A stretch of DNA of 64,000 bases from Paenibacillus sp. FSL R5-0766 (GCF_037971845.1 NZ_CP150227.1:4712001-4776000); one strand, 5' to 3'; numbered from the stretch's first letter, positions 44,352 to 56,266 are shown. The notes: generated by a model not told the origin, from the letters alone. Numbers and translations: made by a program.

Positions 44352-47300
44352 TTATTTTACAAAGACAGGCATTGCTTCCGAAGAGAAGTTGATGGTTTGC
44401 AGCATGATCAGCAGCGCACGAATCGTATCCAGTGAAGTCATACATACAATGCCGTTTTCTACCGCTTCACGACGGATACGGAATCCATCACGCTGCGGTG
44501 TTTTGCCTTTGGTGAGTGTGTTGAAGACAAAGTTCGCTTCGCCGCTACGGATCATATCCAGAATGTTCGGCGAACCTTCACTTAATTTGTTCACAGTCGT
44601 TACCGGAATGTTCGCTGCTTCAAGCGCAGCTGCTGTTCCGCCGGTAGCCATGATTTTGTAACCCAGTCTGTAGAAACCTTCGAGCAAAGGAACCGCTTCG
44701 TCTTTGTCTTTGTCTGCTACAGTCACAACAATCGCTCCGGTTGCCGGAATTTTCATTCCTGCGCCGATGAGACCTTTGAACAACGCTTTAGCGTAATTCG
44801 GGTCACGACCCATAACCTCACCTGTAGACTTCATCTCAGGTCCGAGGGTTGGTTCTACACGACGCAGCTTCGCGAAGGAGAAGACCGGAACTTTGACAGA
44901 TACATGATCCGATTCAGGCCACAGCCCGTCAACATAACCAAGATCTTTCAGTTTCACACCCAGAATCGCTTGTGTTGCCAAGTTCGCCATTGGAATGTTG
45001 GTTACTTTGCTCAGGAACGGTACGGTACGGGATGAACGCGGGTTCACCTCGATAATGTACACTTGGCCATCATGGATAACAAACTGGATGTTGACCAAAC
45101 CTACCGTTTTCAGTTCTTTCGCAATTTTGATGGTAATCTCTACAATTTTCTCTTTCAAATCCTGGGACAGATGTTGAGGAGGATATACCGCGATGGAGTC
45201 ACCAGAGTGAACCCCTGCACGCTCGATATGCTCCATGATTCCCGGAATCAATACCGTTTCACCATCACAGATGGCGTCAACCTCAACTTCTTTACCCATC
45301 ATGTAACGGTCGATCAGGACCGGATGCTCCGGATTGATTTTAACCGCCTGTTCCATGTATGTCAGCAATTCAGCATCGGAGTATACAATCTCCATCGCAC
45401 GACCGCCGAGTACATAGGAAGGACGAACCAGCACCGGGTAGCCCAGACTTTGAGCTGTTTCTACCGCATCATCAACGGAAATGACTGTTTTACCTTTTGG
45501 CTGTGCAATCTCCAGACGGGAGAGCAGACGCTCGAACTTCTTGCGGTCCTCCGCCTCATCGATGCTTTCCAGATCCGTTCCGAGAATGGTTACACCTGCA
45601 TTACGCAGTGGTGCTGCTAGGTTGATGGCCGTTTGACCACCGAACTGTACGATAACCCCTACTGGTTTCTCCTGTTCAATCACGTTCATGACATCTTCGA
45701 AGAAGAGCGGTTCAAAGTACAGGCGATCGGATGTATTAAAGTCCGTAGACACCGTCTCCGGGTTATTGTTGATAATGACTGCTTCATAGCCTGCTTTTTG
45801 CAATGCCCATACTGCGTGTACAGTAGAGTAGTCAAACTCGATCCCTTGACCGATCCGGATTGGTCCTGAACCCAGTACCACAACTTTTTTCTTGTCTGAA
45901 GGGATAACTTCATTCTCTGTCTCGTAAGTCGAGTAGTAATATGGCGTTGTTGCTTCGAACTCAGCTGCACATGTATCTACCATTTTGTACACTGGGCGCA
46001 GGTTCTCTGCTTCCCGACGAGTTCTAACTTCCGCTTCAGTTGTTAATGTGCCTCCAGGTTGACCTTGCGCACGCAGTTCTGCAATGGCGCGGTCCGTGAA
46101 TCCAAGGCGTTTCGCTTGATAAAGAATGTCGGAAGACAATTCGGATTCTTCGCGAATGCGATCTTCGAATGCGATCAGACCTTCGATTTTGTCCAGGAAC
46201 CACCAGTCAATCTTGGTCAGATCCTGTAGCTGTTGCAGTGTATAACCTCTGCGGAATGCTTCGGCAATCAGGAAGATACGCTCATCATCTGCTTTGATCA
46301 GACGTTCGTTCAGGGTAGCTTCGTCCAGCGTTTCGGCATCCTTCAGGTAGAGGCGATGTACGCCAATTTCCAGGGAACGAACCGCTTTGTGGATCGACTC
46401 TTCGAATGTCCGACCAATCGCCATGACTTCGCCTGTTGCTTTCATCTGAGTTCCCAGTTTACGGTTCGCCGAGATGAACTTGTCGAACGGCCAGCGTGGG
46501 ATTTTGCTCACGATATAATCCAGTGTTGGCTCGAAGCAAGCATACGTTTGGCCTGTTACTGGGTTCACGATTTCATCCAAGGTATAACCCATGGCAATTT
46601 TGGCAGCCATTTTTGCAATCGGATAACCCGTTGCTTTGGAAGCCAGAGCTGATGAACGGCTTACCCGTGGGTTTACTTCGATAACATAGTATTGGAAGCT
46701 GTGTGGGTCCAGTGCAAACTGTACGTTACATCCACCTTCGATGTTCAGGGCACGGATGATTTTCAGGGAAGCTGAACGCAGCATTTGATATTCACGGTCC
46801 GACAGGGTTTGGCTTGGTGCTACGACGATACTATCGCCTGTATGAACACCTACCGGGTCAAAGTTTTCCATGTTGCAGACAACGATACAGTTATCGTTTT
46901 TATCCCGCATAACCTCATACTCGACTTCTTTCATGCCTGCAATGCTCTTCTCGACCAGACATTGCCCAATCGGGCTGTAACGAATTCCCGCTGCCACCGT
47001 CTCGCGCAGCTCTTCTTCGTTCGCACAGATTCCGCCGCCTGTTCCGCCCAGTGTATAGGCTGGACGTACGATGATTGGATAACCAATCTCATTTGCAAAT
47101 TCAAGTGATTCTTCAAGTGTCGTTACGATTACACTCTCTGGTACAGGTTGTTCCAATTCACGCATCAGGTCACGGAACAGATCACGATCTTCCGCTTTTT
47201 CGATGGATGTCAGTTGCGTTCCGAGCAATTTCACATTTTCACGTTCCAGCACGCCTGCACGAGCCAGTTCTACAGCCATGTTCAGACCTGTTTGACCACC

Positions 47301-47570
47301 CAATGTTGGCAACAAGCCATCTGGACGCTCTTGACGAATGATTTGGGTTACAAAATCTAGTGTGATAGGCTCGATGTATACTTTGTCAGCCATGTTTGTA
47401 TCCGTCATAATGGTCGCCGGGTTGCTGTTGATAAGTACAACTTCCACGCCTTCTTCTTTCAGAGCCTGGCAAGCTTGTGTACCGGCATAGTCGAACTCGG
47501 CCGCTTGACCGATGACGATTGGACCGGAACCAATCACCAGGATTTTTTTGAGATCTTTGTTAATCGGCAT
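44352..47570 (-). CDS. carB: Carbamoyl-phosphate synthase, large subunit
   Basis: 1072 residues, the usual length. Two homologous ATP-grasp halves: [23 protein letters not shown] at the N-terminus and [19 protein letters not shown] near 560, each with a biotin-carboxylase-like ATP-grasp ([15 protein letters not shown]), then a C-terminal MGS-like allosteric domain ([17 protein letters not shown]). Makes carbamoyl phosphate from bicarbonate, ammonia from the small subunit and two ATP. Directly follows carA (1 bp gap). Also called pyrAB in Bacillus. Confidence 0.98.
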   Translation of the reverse strand: MPINKDLKKILVIGSGPIVIGQAAEFDYAGTQACQALKEEGVEVVLINSNPATIMTDTNMADKVYIEPITLDFVTQIIRQERPDGLLPTLGGQTGLNMAVELARAGVLERENVKLLGTQLTSIEKAEDRDLFRDLMRELEQPVPESVIVTTLEESLEFANEIGYPIIVRPAYTLGGTGGGICANEEELRETVAAGIRYSPIGQCLVEKSIAGMKEVEYEVMRDKNDNCIVVCNMENFDPVGVHTGDSIVVAPSQTLSDREYQMLRSASLKIIRALNIEGGCNVQFALDPHSFQYYVIEVNPRVSRSSALASKATGYPIAKMAAKIAMGYTLDEIVNPVTGQTYACFEPTLDYIVSKIPRWPFDKFISANRKLGTQMKATGEVMAIGRTFEESIHKAVRSLEIGVHRLYLKDAETLDEATLNERLIKADDERIFLIAEAFRRGYTLQQLQDLTKIDWWFLDKIEGLIAFEDRIREESELSSDILYQAKRLGFTDRAIAELRAQGQPGGTLTTEAEVRTRREAENLRPVYKMVDTCAAEFEATTPYYYSTYETENEVIPSDKKKVVVLGSGPIRIGQGIEFDYSTVHAVWALQKAGYEAVIINNNPETVSTDFNTSDRLYFEPLFFEDVMNVIEQEKPVGVIVQFGGQTAINLAAPLRNAGVTILGTDLESIDEAEDRKKFERLLSRLEIAQPKGKTVISVDDAVETAQSLGYPVLVRPSYVLGGRAMEIVYSDAELLTYMEQAVKINPEHPVLIDRYMMGKEVEVDAICDGETVLIPGIMEHIERAGVHSGDSIAVYPPQHLSQDLKEKIVEITIKIAKELKTVGLVNIQFVIHDGQVYIIEVNPRSSRTVPFLSKVTNIPMANLATQAILGVKLKDLGYVDGLWPESDHVSVKVPVFSFAKLRRVEPTLGPEMKSTGEVMGRDPNYAKALFKGLIGAGMKIPATGAIVVTVADKDKDEAVPLLEGFYRLGYKIMATGGTAAALEAANIPVTTVNKLSEGSPNILDMIRSGEANFVFNTLTKGKTPQRDGFRIRREAVENGIVCMTSLDTIRALLIMLQTINFSSEAMPVFVK

Positions 47571-47571
47571 G

Positions 47572-48714
47572 TTATTGTGCTCCTTTCACTGCGGCTGCCA
47601 ATACGGCTTGACGCGGCTTTTGCGGGTTAGTGATTTTGTGCTCGCGAATCATCTCGATGAAGCGGTCGAACAGATAGCTGTTGTCGTAAGGACCCGGGGC
47701 TGCTTCAGGGTGATATTGAACCGAGAATGCCGGGAATGATTTATGTTTCAGACCTTCAATGGTCTTATCGTTATTGTTGATATGTGTAACTTCCAGATCT
47801 GTACTCTTCACAGACTCTTCGTTTACGGTAAAGCCATGGTTCTGGGATGTGATGAAGCAACGTCCGCTCTCCAGTTCTTTCACCGGGTGGTTTCCTCCGC
47901 GATGTCCAAACTTGAGTTTTTCGGTGTCTGCTCCTGCTGCAAGTGCGAACAACTGGTGACCCAGGCAGATACCGAAGATCGGGTATTCGCCAAGCAGTTC
48001 ACTGATCATGTTAACTGCGTGAGGTACGTCTTTCGGGTCCCCAGGGCCGTTGGACAGTTGAATGCCGTCCGGGTTCAGGCGACGAATCTCGTCTGCTGTT
48101 ACATCGTGTGGAACAACAACAACGTCACAGTTACGTTTGCTGAGTTCGCGCAAGATTCCTGTTTTAGCACCATAATCCACGAGCACAATACGTTCAGCCG
48201 TTCCCGGGCTATTGTAGACATGCTCCGTAGAAGTCATAGGCACCTGGTTACGCAGCTCGGCGATGGTCGTGTCTCCCATCATCTCCAGCAGTTCTTCCAC
48301 AGGCTTCGATCCTGTTGTGAGAATTCCCTTCATTGTGCCGTGGTGACGAATCCGGCGAGTCAACATGCGTGTATCAATTTCGCTGATTCCTACGATGCCG
48401 TATTCTTTGAGCAGATTGTCTACGCTGTATTCCGCACGCCAGTTGCTTGGCGTTGGCTCATGACGACGCACAACAAAACCGTGTACGTATGGACGAATCG
48501 ACTCAAAGTCATCACGCGTAATACCGTAGTTTCCGATCAGCGGATACGTCATGGTCACGATTTGACCGCAATAGGAAGGATCCGAAAGCACCTCTTGATA
48601 GCCTGTAATTCCCGTATTAAAAACGACCTCACCTGTAGTTTCACCTTCAGCACCAAATGCTTTCCCGGTGAACAGTGTGCCGTCTTCCAACAATAATCTT
48701 GCCTGTGCCTGCAT
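47572..48714 (-). CDS. carA: Carbamoyl-phosphate synthase, small (glutaminase) subunit
   Basis: 380 residues. N-terminal CPSase_sm_chain domain ([44 protein letters not shown]). C-terminal class I glutamine amidotransferase with nucleophile Cys in FGICLGHQ near residue 243, and HPEAAPGP near 333 with the catalytic His and Glu. Supplies ammonia to CarB. It is separated from pyrC by 430 bp that contain repeat copy C, which is unusual in this operon. Confidence 0.97.
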   Translation of the reverse strand: MQAQARLLLEDGTLFTGKAFGAEGETTGEVVFNTGITGYQEVLSDPSYCGQIVTMTYPLIGNYGITRDDFESIRPYVHGFVVRRHEPTPSNWRAEYSVDNLLKEYGIVGISEIDTRMLTRRIRHHGTMKGILTTGSKPVEELLEMMGDTTIAELRNQVPMTSTEHVYNSPGTAERIVLVDYGAKTGILRELSKRNCDVVVVPHDVTADEIRRLNPDGIQLSNGPGDPKDVPHAVNMISELLGEYPIFGICLGHQLFALAAGADTEKLKFGHRGGNHPVKELESGRCFITSQNHGFTVNEESVKSTDLEVTHINNNDKTIEGLKHKSFPAFSVQYHPEAAPGPYDNSYLFDRFIEMIREHKITNPQKPRQAVLAAAVKGAQ

Positions 48715-48758
48715 CCCATTTCACTCCTCTGTGTTTATCAACGTTGAATGCATTGGGG

Positions 48759-48933
48759 TTGAACTTTCTGGAAACTTCGTGCGGCTCCGCTGACAGAAAA
48801 CCCTTTGATCGCTGTTATCCCCGGATTACTTTTTATCATTTTTCAAATGATGTAATCCGGTGATAAAGGCGAACGCTTTGCTTCTTCGGGTCTTTTCTGT
48901 CCGCTCCGCAGTTACGTTGGTGTCCAAGTTCAA
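48759..48933 (+). repeat. Dispersed intergenic repeat, copy C (short form), inside the pyr operon
   Basis: About 175 bp. Ends TTGAACT/AAGTTCAA. Shares GATCGCTGTTATCCCC-GATT, GGCGAACGCT-GCTTCTTC and TTTCTGTCC with copies A and B but lacks the 38-bp middle segment with TTTCTTTCAGAAAG. Its central GGATTAC...GTAATCC palindrome is its own. The remaining 210 bp to pyrC are AT-rich (TTAGAGTTAAAAAG-type near-repeats) with no gene seen. Confidence 0.8.
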
Positions 48934-49146
48934 AATCATGACATTCAACTTTGCTTGTTTCGTATGTTAGACTCTCGGCATGATTTGCCTCGAGTTAGTT
49001 GAAAAGATGTTACTAGTAAATAAGTTATAGATTAAGTTTTAGAGTTAAAAAGATTTGTTGTTTCAAAAAAGTTAAGAATTACTGTTACTGATTTAAAGAG
49101 TTAAAGATGTAGGGTTACTAATTTATCAATTTACTAAATTACCGTT

Positions 49147-50451
49147 TTATTGTTGTACAGTGTTGCTCCATACGCTTTTGCCATCCACCCATGTTTGTGT
49201 GGCCCAACCTTTCAGCTTCCACCCTGTGAATGGAGTGTTTCTTCCTTTGGTTGCAAACGTTGCAGGATCTACTGCTTTTTCTTCGTTCAGGTCAATCATC
49301 GTGATATCCGCTGGTGCTCCCTCTTCCAGTTTGCCTGTATCCAGTCGGAATACACGTGCCGGATCAGCTGTCATACGTTTCACCAGGAAGTCCAAGCTCC
49401 ACAGTCCTGTTTCCACAAACTTCGTGTACAGCAGCGGGAAGGCTGTTTCGAATCCTACGATACCGAAAGGTGCCAGCTCCATGCCTTTGGCTTTCTCTTC
49501 TTCACTGTGTGGCGCGTGATCAGTTACGATCATATCCAGCGTGCCGTCCAGCAAACCTTCGATACAAGCCTGCACATCGCGTGGTGAGCGCAGCGGCGGG
49601 TTCATTTTCCAGTTGGCGTCCATGCCCGGGATATCTTCATCCGACAACACCAGATGGTGCGGACATACCTCAGCAGTTACTTTAATGCCGATGGACTTCG
49701 CTAAACGAATCAGACGAACCGATTGCTCTGTACTTACGTGACAGACATGGTAGTGAACTCCTGTTGCTTCGGCGAGCAAGATATCACGGCCAACGTGGAT
49801 AGCTTCGGATTCATTTGGAATTCCTTTGATGCCGTGGCGCTTAGAAAACTCACCTTCCGTCACATATCCACCAACAACCAGCGAATCATCTTCACAGTGA
49901 GCGATCACGGGCATATCCATACTTGCCGCGAGGCTCATGGCATCTTTCATCATTTGAGCGTTTTGTACGCCTACACCGTCATCTGTGAATCCAATAGCGC
50001 CTGCTTCTTTCAATGCGGCAAAATCGGTAAGTTCACGACCCAGTTCGTTTTTTGTAATGGCTGCATAAGGCAATACTTTAACCAGATCAGCTTCTTTGGC
50101 TTTATCCAATACCAGTTTCACAACTTCCGCTGTATCTGTTACTGGTCTTGTGTTCGGCATGCAAGCGATCGTTGTAAAACCACCTTGTGCTGCTGAACGG
50201 GCACCTGTCTCGATCGTCTCTTTGTGTTCGAATCCAGGTTCACGCAGATGTACGTGCATATCGATCAATCCCGGAATGACCAGTTTGCCCGATGCGTCTG
50301 TCACACTTTGCGCTGACTTTTCGACATCCAGTACGGCTTGGTCTTCCAGATCAGCGATCTTTTTAATTTTACCTTCATCTATAATGATGGTTTTCCGTTC
50401 AAGTTCCCCTTTTTGGTTCAAGACGTTCGCGTTTTTTATAATCTGTAGCAT
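49147..50451 (-). CDS. pyrC: Dihydroorotase
   Basis: 434 residues from ATG 50451 (GGAGGG upstream). Amidohydrolase barrel: metal ligands HVHLREPG (H66, H68), IAHCEDDSLV near 185, HVCHVST near 240, VTDHAPHSEEEK near 310 with the catalytic Asp. Class I (Bacillus/Aquifex type) by length. Interconverts carbamoyl aspartate and dihydroorotate. Separated from pyrB by 127 bp. Confidence 0.97.
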   Translation of the reverse strand: MLQIIKNANVLNQKGELERKTIIIDEGKIKKIADLEDQAVLDVEKSAQSVTDASGKLVIPGLIDMHVHLREPGFEHKETIETGARSAAQGGFTTIACMPNTRPVTDTAEVVKLVLDKAKEADLVKVLPYAAITKNELGRELTDFAALKEAGAIGFTDDGVGVQNAQMMKDAMSLAASMDMPVIAHCEDDSLVVGGYVTEGEFSKRHGIKGIPNESEAIHVGRDILLAEATGVHYHVCHVSTEQSVRLIRLAKSIGIKVTAEVCPHHLVLSDEDIPGMDANWKMNPPLRSPRDVQACIEGLLDGTLDMIVTDHAPHSEEEKAKGMELAPFGIVGFETAFPLLYTKFVETGLWSLDFLVKRMTADPARVFRLDTGKLEEGAPADITMIDLNEEKAVDPATFATKGRNTPFTGWKLKGWATQTWVDGKSVWSNTVQQ

Positions 50452-50577
50452 AATTGCCCTCCGCTTCGGTTCTGTCCGGCTTACCAGGCAAGCCGAATGA
50501 TTTTCTTTATCGTGCACTCTCTTATTGCTCTATAAGAACTACCGTACCGTTAGCCTATGACCCACAGCCAGACCCTG

Positions 50578-51488
50578 TTACAGTTTCATCGCACGTTCCA
50601 TAACCGCCATGCGGATTGGAACGCCGTTTGCCATCTGCGGGAAGATCCGCGATGCTTCACTTTCCACAACCGCGTCATCTACCTCGACATTGCGATTCAC
50701 AGGAGCAGGGTGCATGATAATGGTGCTTGGTTTTAGGCGTGATGCCCGTTCTTCCGTCAATCCGTAGTGTTCGCGATAATCCTCAGCTGAAGTAATTAAA
50801 CCATGTTGATGGCGTTCCAGTTGAACACGGAGCATCATGACTACATCTGCATCCAGCGCTTCTTCAAGACCGACATAAGGAGCATGCTCTGCGAGTTCCG
50901 GTGCCTGCATCGTTTGTGGTGCACAGAAGCGTACATCTGCACCAAACTTTTGCAGTGCCCACAGGTTGGAACGAGCTACACGGCTATGCAGGATGTCACC
51001 AATGATGGAAACACGCAAGCCTTTCAGTTCGCCAAATGCTTTCCTCATCGTGTAGAGGTCCAGCAAGGCCTGTGTGGGATGCTCATTGTTGCCGTCTCCG
51101 GCGTTCACGAGTGGTACATTCACTTTCTGAGCCAGTTGTTGCAGAACGCCTGCCGGTTTCAACCGGATCACGCCTGCATCAATGCCCATCGACTCAAGTG
51201 TTCGTACCGTATCGTAGATGGACTCTCCTTTTTCCACACTGGATGCGGCTGCCGTAAAGTTCAGCACTTGTGCACCCAGGCGTTTCTCTGCCATTTCGAA
51301 GGAGAAACGGGTACGTGTGCTGTTCTCGAAGAACATGTTTGCAACAAAGCGTGATTCCAGTACAGGAACCAACTTCTCTTTCTGCGCTTCCCAGTGAGCC
51401 GCTCTGTTCAGAATGGACTCGATTTCTCCTCGACTAAGTTCCTTCAGTCCAAGCAAGCTTCGGTCTCTCAATGCTGTCTGTGTAATCA

Positions 51489-51489
<1 letters not shown>
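50578..51489 (-). CDS. pyrB: Aspartate carbamoyltransferase, catalytic chain
   Basis: 303 residues. Carbamoyl phosphate motif STRTR at 57-61, HPTQALLDLYT near 135, MHPAPVNRNVEV near 255. Condenses carbamoyl phosphate and aspartate. No pyrI regulatory chain is present, as in Bacillus. Start overlaps the pyrR stop (TAATG). Confidence 0.97.
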
Positions 51490-52256
<767 letters not shown>

Positions 52257-52337
52257 GATTTAAAGGTGCTATTCATGTCGTTCATATTGCAGGACCTCAC
52301 AGGGTTCTGTAATCAATATGTCCGTTTGTCTTCATGA

Positions 52338-52366
52338 ATTATGACAGAAAGACAACCCCCTGTCAA
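52338..52366 (-). promoter_or_regulatory. Promoter of the pyr operon
   Basis: Minus strand TTGACA (52361-52366), 17-nt spacer, CATAAT (52338-52343). It is about 80 nt upstream of the PyrR-binding loop. Confidence 0.8.
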
Positions 52367-52523
52367 CACCTCACCATCGCAGGTGAAAACCCTCTGCTAC
52401 GTTCTTCTTAGAATCAGCAGTTAGGCTGAAAAACATCCATGCACAATACATCTCATTGGTTATTCATAATTATACAACATTTCTGCATATTTATCCATAG
52501 GAAAATGAGAAATTTGATATAAC

Positions 52524-52566
52524 CAAAATAACCCTCTACCTGCATCCACAGATGCGGTAAAGGGTT
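52524..52566 (-). terminator. Terminator of the UbiA-like pseudogene unit
   Basis: Stem AACCCT-TACC-CATC/GATG-GGTA-AGGGTT followed by TTTTGG on the minus strand. Confidence 0.8.
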
Positions 52567-52576
52567 AATAATACTT

Positions 52577-53051
52577 TTAATGGACTGCGTCTGAATCTTG
52601 AAGGACCATACGATCCTGCTCCAGTTGTTCATAGGACTGCTTAATCGTGGATAAGGTCTCGATATGACGATATATATATTATTACCGGCCGTAATAAGCA
52701 CCGATAACATAAGCAGAACGATTAGTGCATTTTTGCCCAAGCACGAACGAATACGGATGACGAAACCTCCACCCAACAGGAAAAACGCAAACAGATAAGC
52801 TGATCCCTGTCCCGGTCTACAAAGTCATTTAAAATATACACACAGCCTGCAACGAGGCTAAATAGAATAAAACCAAGCAACGTCGCAAGAATGGTTTCCG
52901 TCCGAATCTCCTCAAAAGAGAATAGTAACGCAGCAAATAACAGCAGATTTTTAGTCCACTGTTTGGGTCTTAACAATCTGATTAATCCTGACACTGTACT
53001 GCCTGTTCCTGTAGCCGGTGAGGACACCGTACTTGTTCGTGATGATAACAA
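52577..53051 (-). pseudogene. Decayed UbiA-like prenyltransferase joined to another membrane-protein tail
   Basis: From a TTG start (AAGGGAG upstream) the first 85 residues read LIRLLRPKQWTKNLLLFAALLFSFEE...VYILNDFVDRDRD, the N-terminus of decaprenyl-phosphate phosphoribosyltransferase-type UbiA enzymes. There the frame is broken. Another frame continues with AYLFAFFLLGGGFVIRIRS...LIVLLMLSVLITAG (two helices), and after a TATATA run a third frame gives RHIETLSTIKQSYEQLEQDR to a stop at 52577. At least two frame changes and a large internal deletion, so non-functional. Confidence 0.75.
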
Positions 53052-53168
53052 TTGTAATAACTCCCTTCAAAAACAACTTCTGTATATAACAAATAACGTA
53101 AAGATCTAATCATATGTTGCATGTATAATTTTGTAAAGGGAGTAAATGAAAAATTTCTAATATGGGCA

Positions 53169-53197
53169 TAAAAAAAGAGACCGTATCCGGTCTCTTC
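53169..53197 (-). terminator. Terminator of dapL
   Basis: Stem GAGACCG/CGGTCTC followed by seven T residues on the minus strand. Confidence 0.93.
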
Positions 53198-53230
53198 GTT
53201 AGTACATGATTTAACTATTGGGTACTGCGA

Positions 53231-54484
53231 TTAAAATTCAAATTGTACGTCGCTCAGACGACGTTTGATCTCAGCAATAACACGTTTCTCTTCCTCTTCA
53301 CCCTTCGCTTCAAAGGTTACAGAGAAACGAACAAAGTTACCCGCATCATCCCAAGGTACGGATGAGATCAGTTTCTCACGAATAAGGAATTGGGAGAAAT
53401 CTTCGCCGGATTCGAAGCGACGTCCGCCAACCACACCTTTTGGTGCTTCTACATACAGGAAGAATGAACCTTTAGGTTTTTCAGCCTGGAAGCCCAAATC
53501 GTTCAATGCGGCAACGAGCATGTCATGACGGCGAGAATATTTCTCTGCAATTTTTTCCGTAATTTCAGGGTGATTCAATCCATAAGCAGCAGCCTTTTGA
53601 ATCGCGATGAACTGACCGGAGTCATTGTTGTCCTTCACGTCGCTGAATGCTTTGACTACAAGCGGGTTACCCGCTACAAATCCGATTCTCCAACCCGTCA
53701 TGTTGTAGGACTTGGATAGAGAGTGCAGCTCTACGCCGACATCCTTCGCACCAGGTACCGAGAGGAAGCTGAACGGTTTTTTGCCATCATACGTCAATGC
53801 TGCATATGGAGCATCATGTACAACCACAACATTATATTTCTTAGCCCATTCAATGACTTCAGTGAAGAACTCCACCGTCGCGCTTGCACCTGTTGGGTTG
53901 TTCGGATAGTTCAGGTAGAGCAACTTCGCACGTTTTGCGATGTCTTCCGGGATAGCCGTCAGATCAGGCAAGAAGTTGTTCTCTTTCGTCAACTGGATGT
54001 TGAACACTTCTCCACCCAGATACTTCGTATGTGTACCCATAACCGGGTAACCTGGAACGGTCATGATCGTCACATCACCCGGATTGATGAAGCATGAAGG
54101 CATCATCGCCAAAGCCGGTTTTGAACCAATGGAGTGCACGATCTCAGTATCTGCATCGATACCTTCTACGTTGAATACGTTTTTCAGGTAGGAAGCAGCA
54201 GCAGCTTTGAATTCAGGAATACCATTGTCAGCATAACCACGGTTCTCAGGTCTGGAAGCTTCTTCTGCAAGTGCAGCTACAATGCCTGCATCAGCCATTT
54301 CGTCCGGTTCACCTACACCAAGGTCAATCAGTTCCACATCGGGAAAATCTTTTTTGGCCGAAGCTTTGGCACGTTTGATTTTCTCGAATTTATAAATGTT
54401 CGTGTCTTTACCATAGTTGGAGCCACCGATACGGTCGGCAAAATTAGTCTGAATGTAAGTTTCTTGATATTTATCGATACTCAT
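53231..54484 (-). CDS. dapL: LL-diaminopimelate aminotransferase
   Basis: About 417 residues. PLP fold type I; IDLGVGEPDE near 50, YPNNPTGA near 195, lysine in SLSKSYNMTGWR near 262. YGKDTNIYKFEKIKRAKA and HSIGSKPALAMMPSCFINPGD are typical of DapL-type enzymes, which make LL-DAP directly from tetrahydrodipicolinate for lysine and peptidoglycan. GGAG abuts ATG 54496 but is 12 nt from ATG 54484; the true start is uncertain by four codons. Monocistronic; an inverted repeat flanks its promoter region. Confidence 0.88.
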   Translation of the reverse strand: MSIDKYQETYIQTNFADRIGGSNYGKDTNIYKFEKIKRAKASAKKDFPDVELIDLGVGEPDEMADAGIVAALAEEASRPENRGYADNGIPEFKAAAASYLKNVFNVEGIDADTEIVHSIGSKPALAMMPSCFINPGDVTIMTVPGYPVMGTHTKYLGGEVFNIQLTKENNFLPDLTAIPEDIAKRAKLLYLNYPNNPTGASATVEFFTEVIEWAKKYNVVVVHDAPYAALTYDGKKPFSFLSVPGAKDVGVELHSLSKSYNMTGWRIGFVAGNPLVVKAFSDVKDNNDSGQFIAIQKAAAYGLNHPEITEKIAEKYSRRHDMLVAALNDLGFQAEKPKGSFFLYVEAPKGVVGGRRFESGEDFSQFLIREKLISSVPWDDAGNFVRFSVTFEAKGEEEEKRVIAEIKRRLSDVQFEF

Positions 54485-54507
54485 AACGTTGTTCATCTCC
54501 TCATTTG

Positions 54508-54544
54508 ACGCAAATTTCTACACTTTAATATGAAGCATTTGCGT
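54508..54544. repeat. Inverted repeat upstream of dapL
   Basis: ACGCAAAT (54508-54515) and ATTTGCGT (54537-54544) form a perfect 8-bp inverted repeat with 21 nt between, just upstream of the dapL RBS. Possible operator. Confidence 0.45.
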
Positions 54545-54594
54545 GATCAAAGCCATGGACAAAGTATCCGAACATTTGTACTTTCTTGGAGCTG

Positions 54595-55557
54595 TTAACG
54601 ACTGCGTAGCGAAGCAAGCACGTCTTCCATATCTTGCGGAATCGGAGCTGAAAATTCAAGGTATTCTCCCGTTGTTGGATGCACAAATCCAAGAATGGCC
54701 GCATGAAGAGCCTGTCCTTGCATTTTGATGCCTTTATTCCGTCCATAAGTTGGATCTCCTACAAGCGGGTGACCGATAAATTTCATGTGAACCCGAATCT
54801 GGTGAGTACGTCCTGTCTCCAGTTTCAATTCCAGCAAGGTGTAATCATTAATCCGCTCTGTAACAGTAAAATGCGTAACGGCATGTTTACTGTTACGTTC
54901 TGTGACCGTATACATTTTACGGTCATTGGTATCTCGTCCAATCGGTGCATCAATGGTCCCTTGATCATGATTAAGATGACCATGAACAAGCGCAATATAC
55001 CGTCTATTCACCGTATGTTCCTTCAACTGAGCAGCCAGTGATGCATGCGCACGATCGTTCTTGGCAGCCATAATCAGGCCAGATGTATCCTTATCGATAC
55101 GATGCACAATACCAGGACGCAACTCCCCATTAATACCCGAGAGGTCTTTGCAGTGATGCATAAGTGCATTAACGAGGGTACCTGACGTATGTCCTGGTGC
55201 CGGATGCACCACAAGACCACGCTGTTTGTTGATCACGATCAGGTCGCTGTCTTCATATACCACTTCCAGCGGAATATCTTCGGCAATGATCTCCACAGCA
55301 GCTGGTTCTGGAATCTGTAGTTCAATCAGATCACCTTCGGATAACTTGGCATTGGCTTTGACTACAGCACCATTTACTGTAACCATCCCGTCTCCAATCC
55401 ACAATTGAACCTGGGAGCGAGATACGTTATCCACAGCTTCCGTAATATATTTGTCAATTCGTTCTTTTTTATGTTCAGCGGCAACGGTCCATTCCATACG
55501 TTCATTGCCATTCATTAGTTCTTCGTCGTTGATCTGTTCCTTATTCGGATTACTCAT
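54595..55557 (-). CDS. rluD: RluD-family 23S rRNA pseudouridine synthase
   Basis: 320 residues from ATG 55557 (AAGGGA upstream; overlaps the end of lspA by 8 bp). N-terminal S4 domain (KERIDKYITEAVDNVSRSQVQLWIGDGMVTVNG), then the catalytic domain with HRIDKDTSGL near residue 135 (catalytic Asp) and LETGRTHQIRVHM. Bacillus homologue is YlyB, in the same lspA-ylyB-pyrR order. Confidence 0.93.
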   Translation of the reverse strand: MSNPNKEQINDEELMNGNERMEWTVAAEHKKERIDKYITEAVDNVSRSQVQLWIGDGMVTVNGAVVKANAKLSEGDLIELQIPEPAAVEIIAEDIPLEVVYEDSDLIVINKQRGLVVHPAPGHTSGTLVNALMHHCKDLSGINGELRPGIVHRIDKDTSGLIMAAKNDRAHASLAAQLKEHTVNRRYIALVHGHLNHDQGTIDAPIGRDTNDRKMYTVTERNSKHAVTHFTVTERINDYTLLELKLETGRTHQIRVHMKFIGHPLVGDPTYGRNKGIKMQGQALHAAILGFVHPTTGEYLEFSAPIPQDMEDVLASLRSR

Positions 55558-56044
55558 GATGTTCATTCCCTTCAATCTTCGCGGCTGCTTTTTCGCGCCG
55601 TCCTTCAAGCAATGTCTCCACTATGATCAACCCTACACCGATGCAGATTGCCGAATCGGCGATGTTAAAAATGGGAAACGTATAACTTCCAAAATTAAGC
55701 TGTACAAAATCTACAACTTCTCCGGTCAATGCCCGGTCAAGGAAGTTGCCAATTGCTCCACCAAGCACCAAACTAAGCGCCACAGGCAGCAATTTGTGCG
55801 GGGTATCTTTTACCTTTTGCAAATACCAAATCAAGGCAACGACCACAATCAACGTAACCACAATAAAGAACCAACGCTGGTCTTGCAGAATGCCAAAAGC
55901 TGCTCCTGAGTTACGATGTGATGTGATGACAAAGAAATTGCCGATGACCGGAATCTCTTCTCTGAGTTCCATCCGGGTTGCAATCAGATACTTGGTTCCC
56001 TGATCCAATAAAAATACGATAAAAGCGAGGATATAATACACCAC
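55550..56044 (-). CDS. lspA: Lipoprotein signal peptidase (signal peptidase II)
   Basis: 164 residues, GTG start with GGAG 12 nt upstream. Four membrane helices; catalytic aspartates in NFLDRALTGEVVDFV and FNIADSAICIG. N-terminal LDQGTKYLI and NSGAAFGIL are family signatures. Cleaves signal peptides of the lipoproteins, including those coded in this window. Co-transcribed with rluD. Confidence 0.96.
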   Translation of the reverse strand: MVYYILAFIVFLLDQGTKYLIATRMELREEIPVIGNFFVITSHRNSGAAFGILQDQRWFFIVVTLIVVVALIWYLQKVKDTPHKLLPVALSLVLGGAIGNFLDRALTGEVVDFVQLNFGSYTFPIFNIADSAICIGVGLIIVETLLEGRREKAAAKIEGNEHHE

Positions 56045-56266
56045 GTTTGTTTGTCACTCCGTTCTTGTCTTTTCCAAACGATACCAGGCTTACGCCAGAC
56101 TTGTTTATTGTAGCACAGCTGTTTGGAAATCGTCCACGACGCGCTACATCAGCAATGCTTATGGCAAAAACGATAACATTTCCCTTCTGTAATCTTGCCC
56201 TTAATGGCACATCCTACAATAGAGTCAAAATCCGGATTCCAGCATGAAAGCAGAAAGGGGAAAATC

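Noticed and set aside
47743..48696. A 317-codon plus-strand frame over carA
   Set aside because: Mirror frame of carA; no RBS and no recognisable motif.
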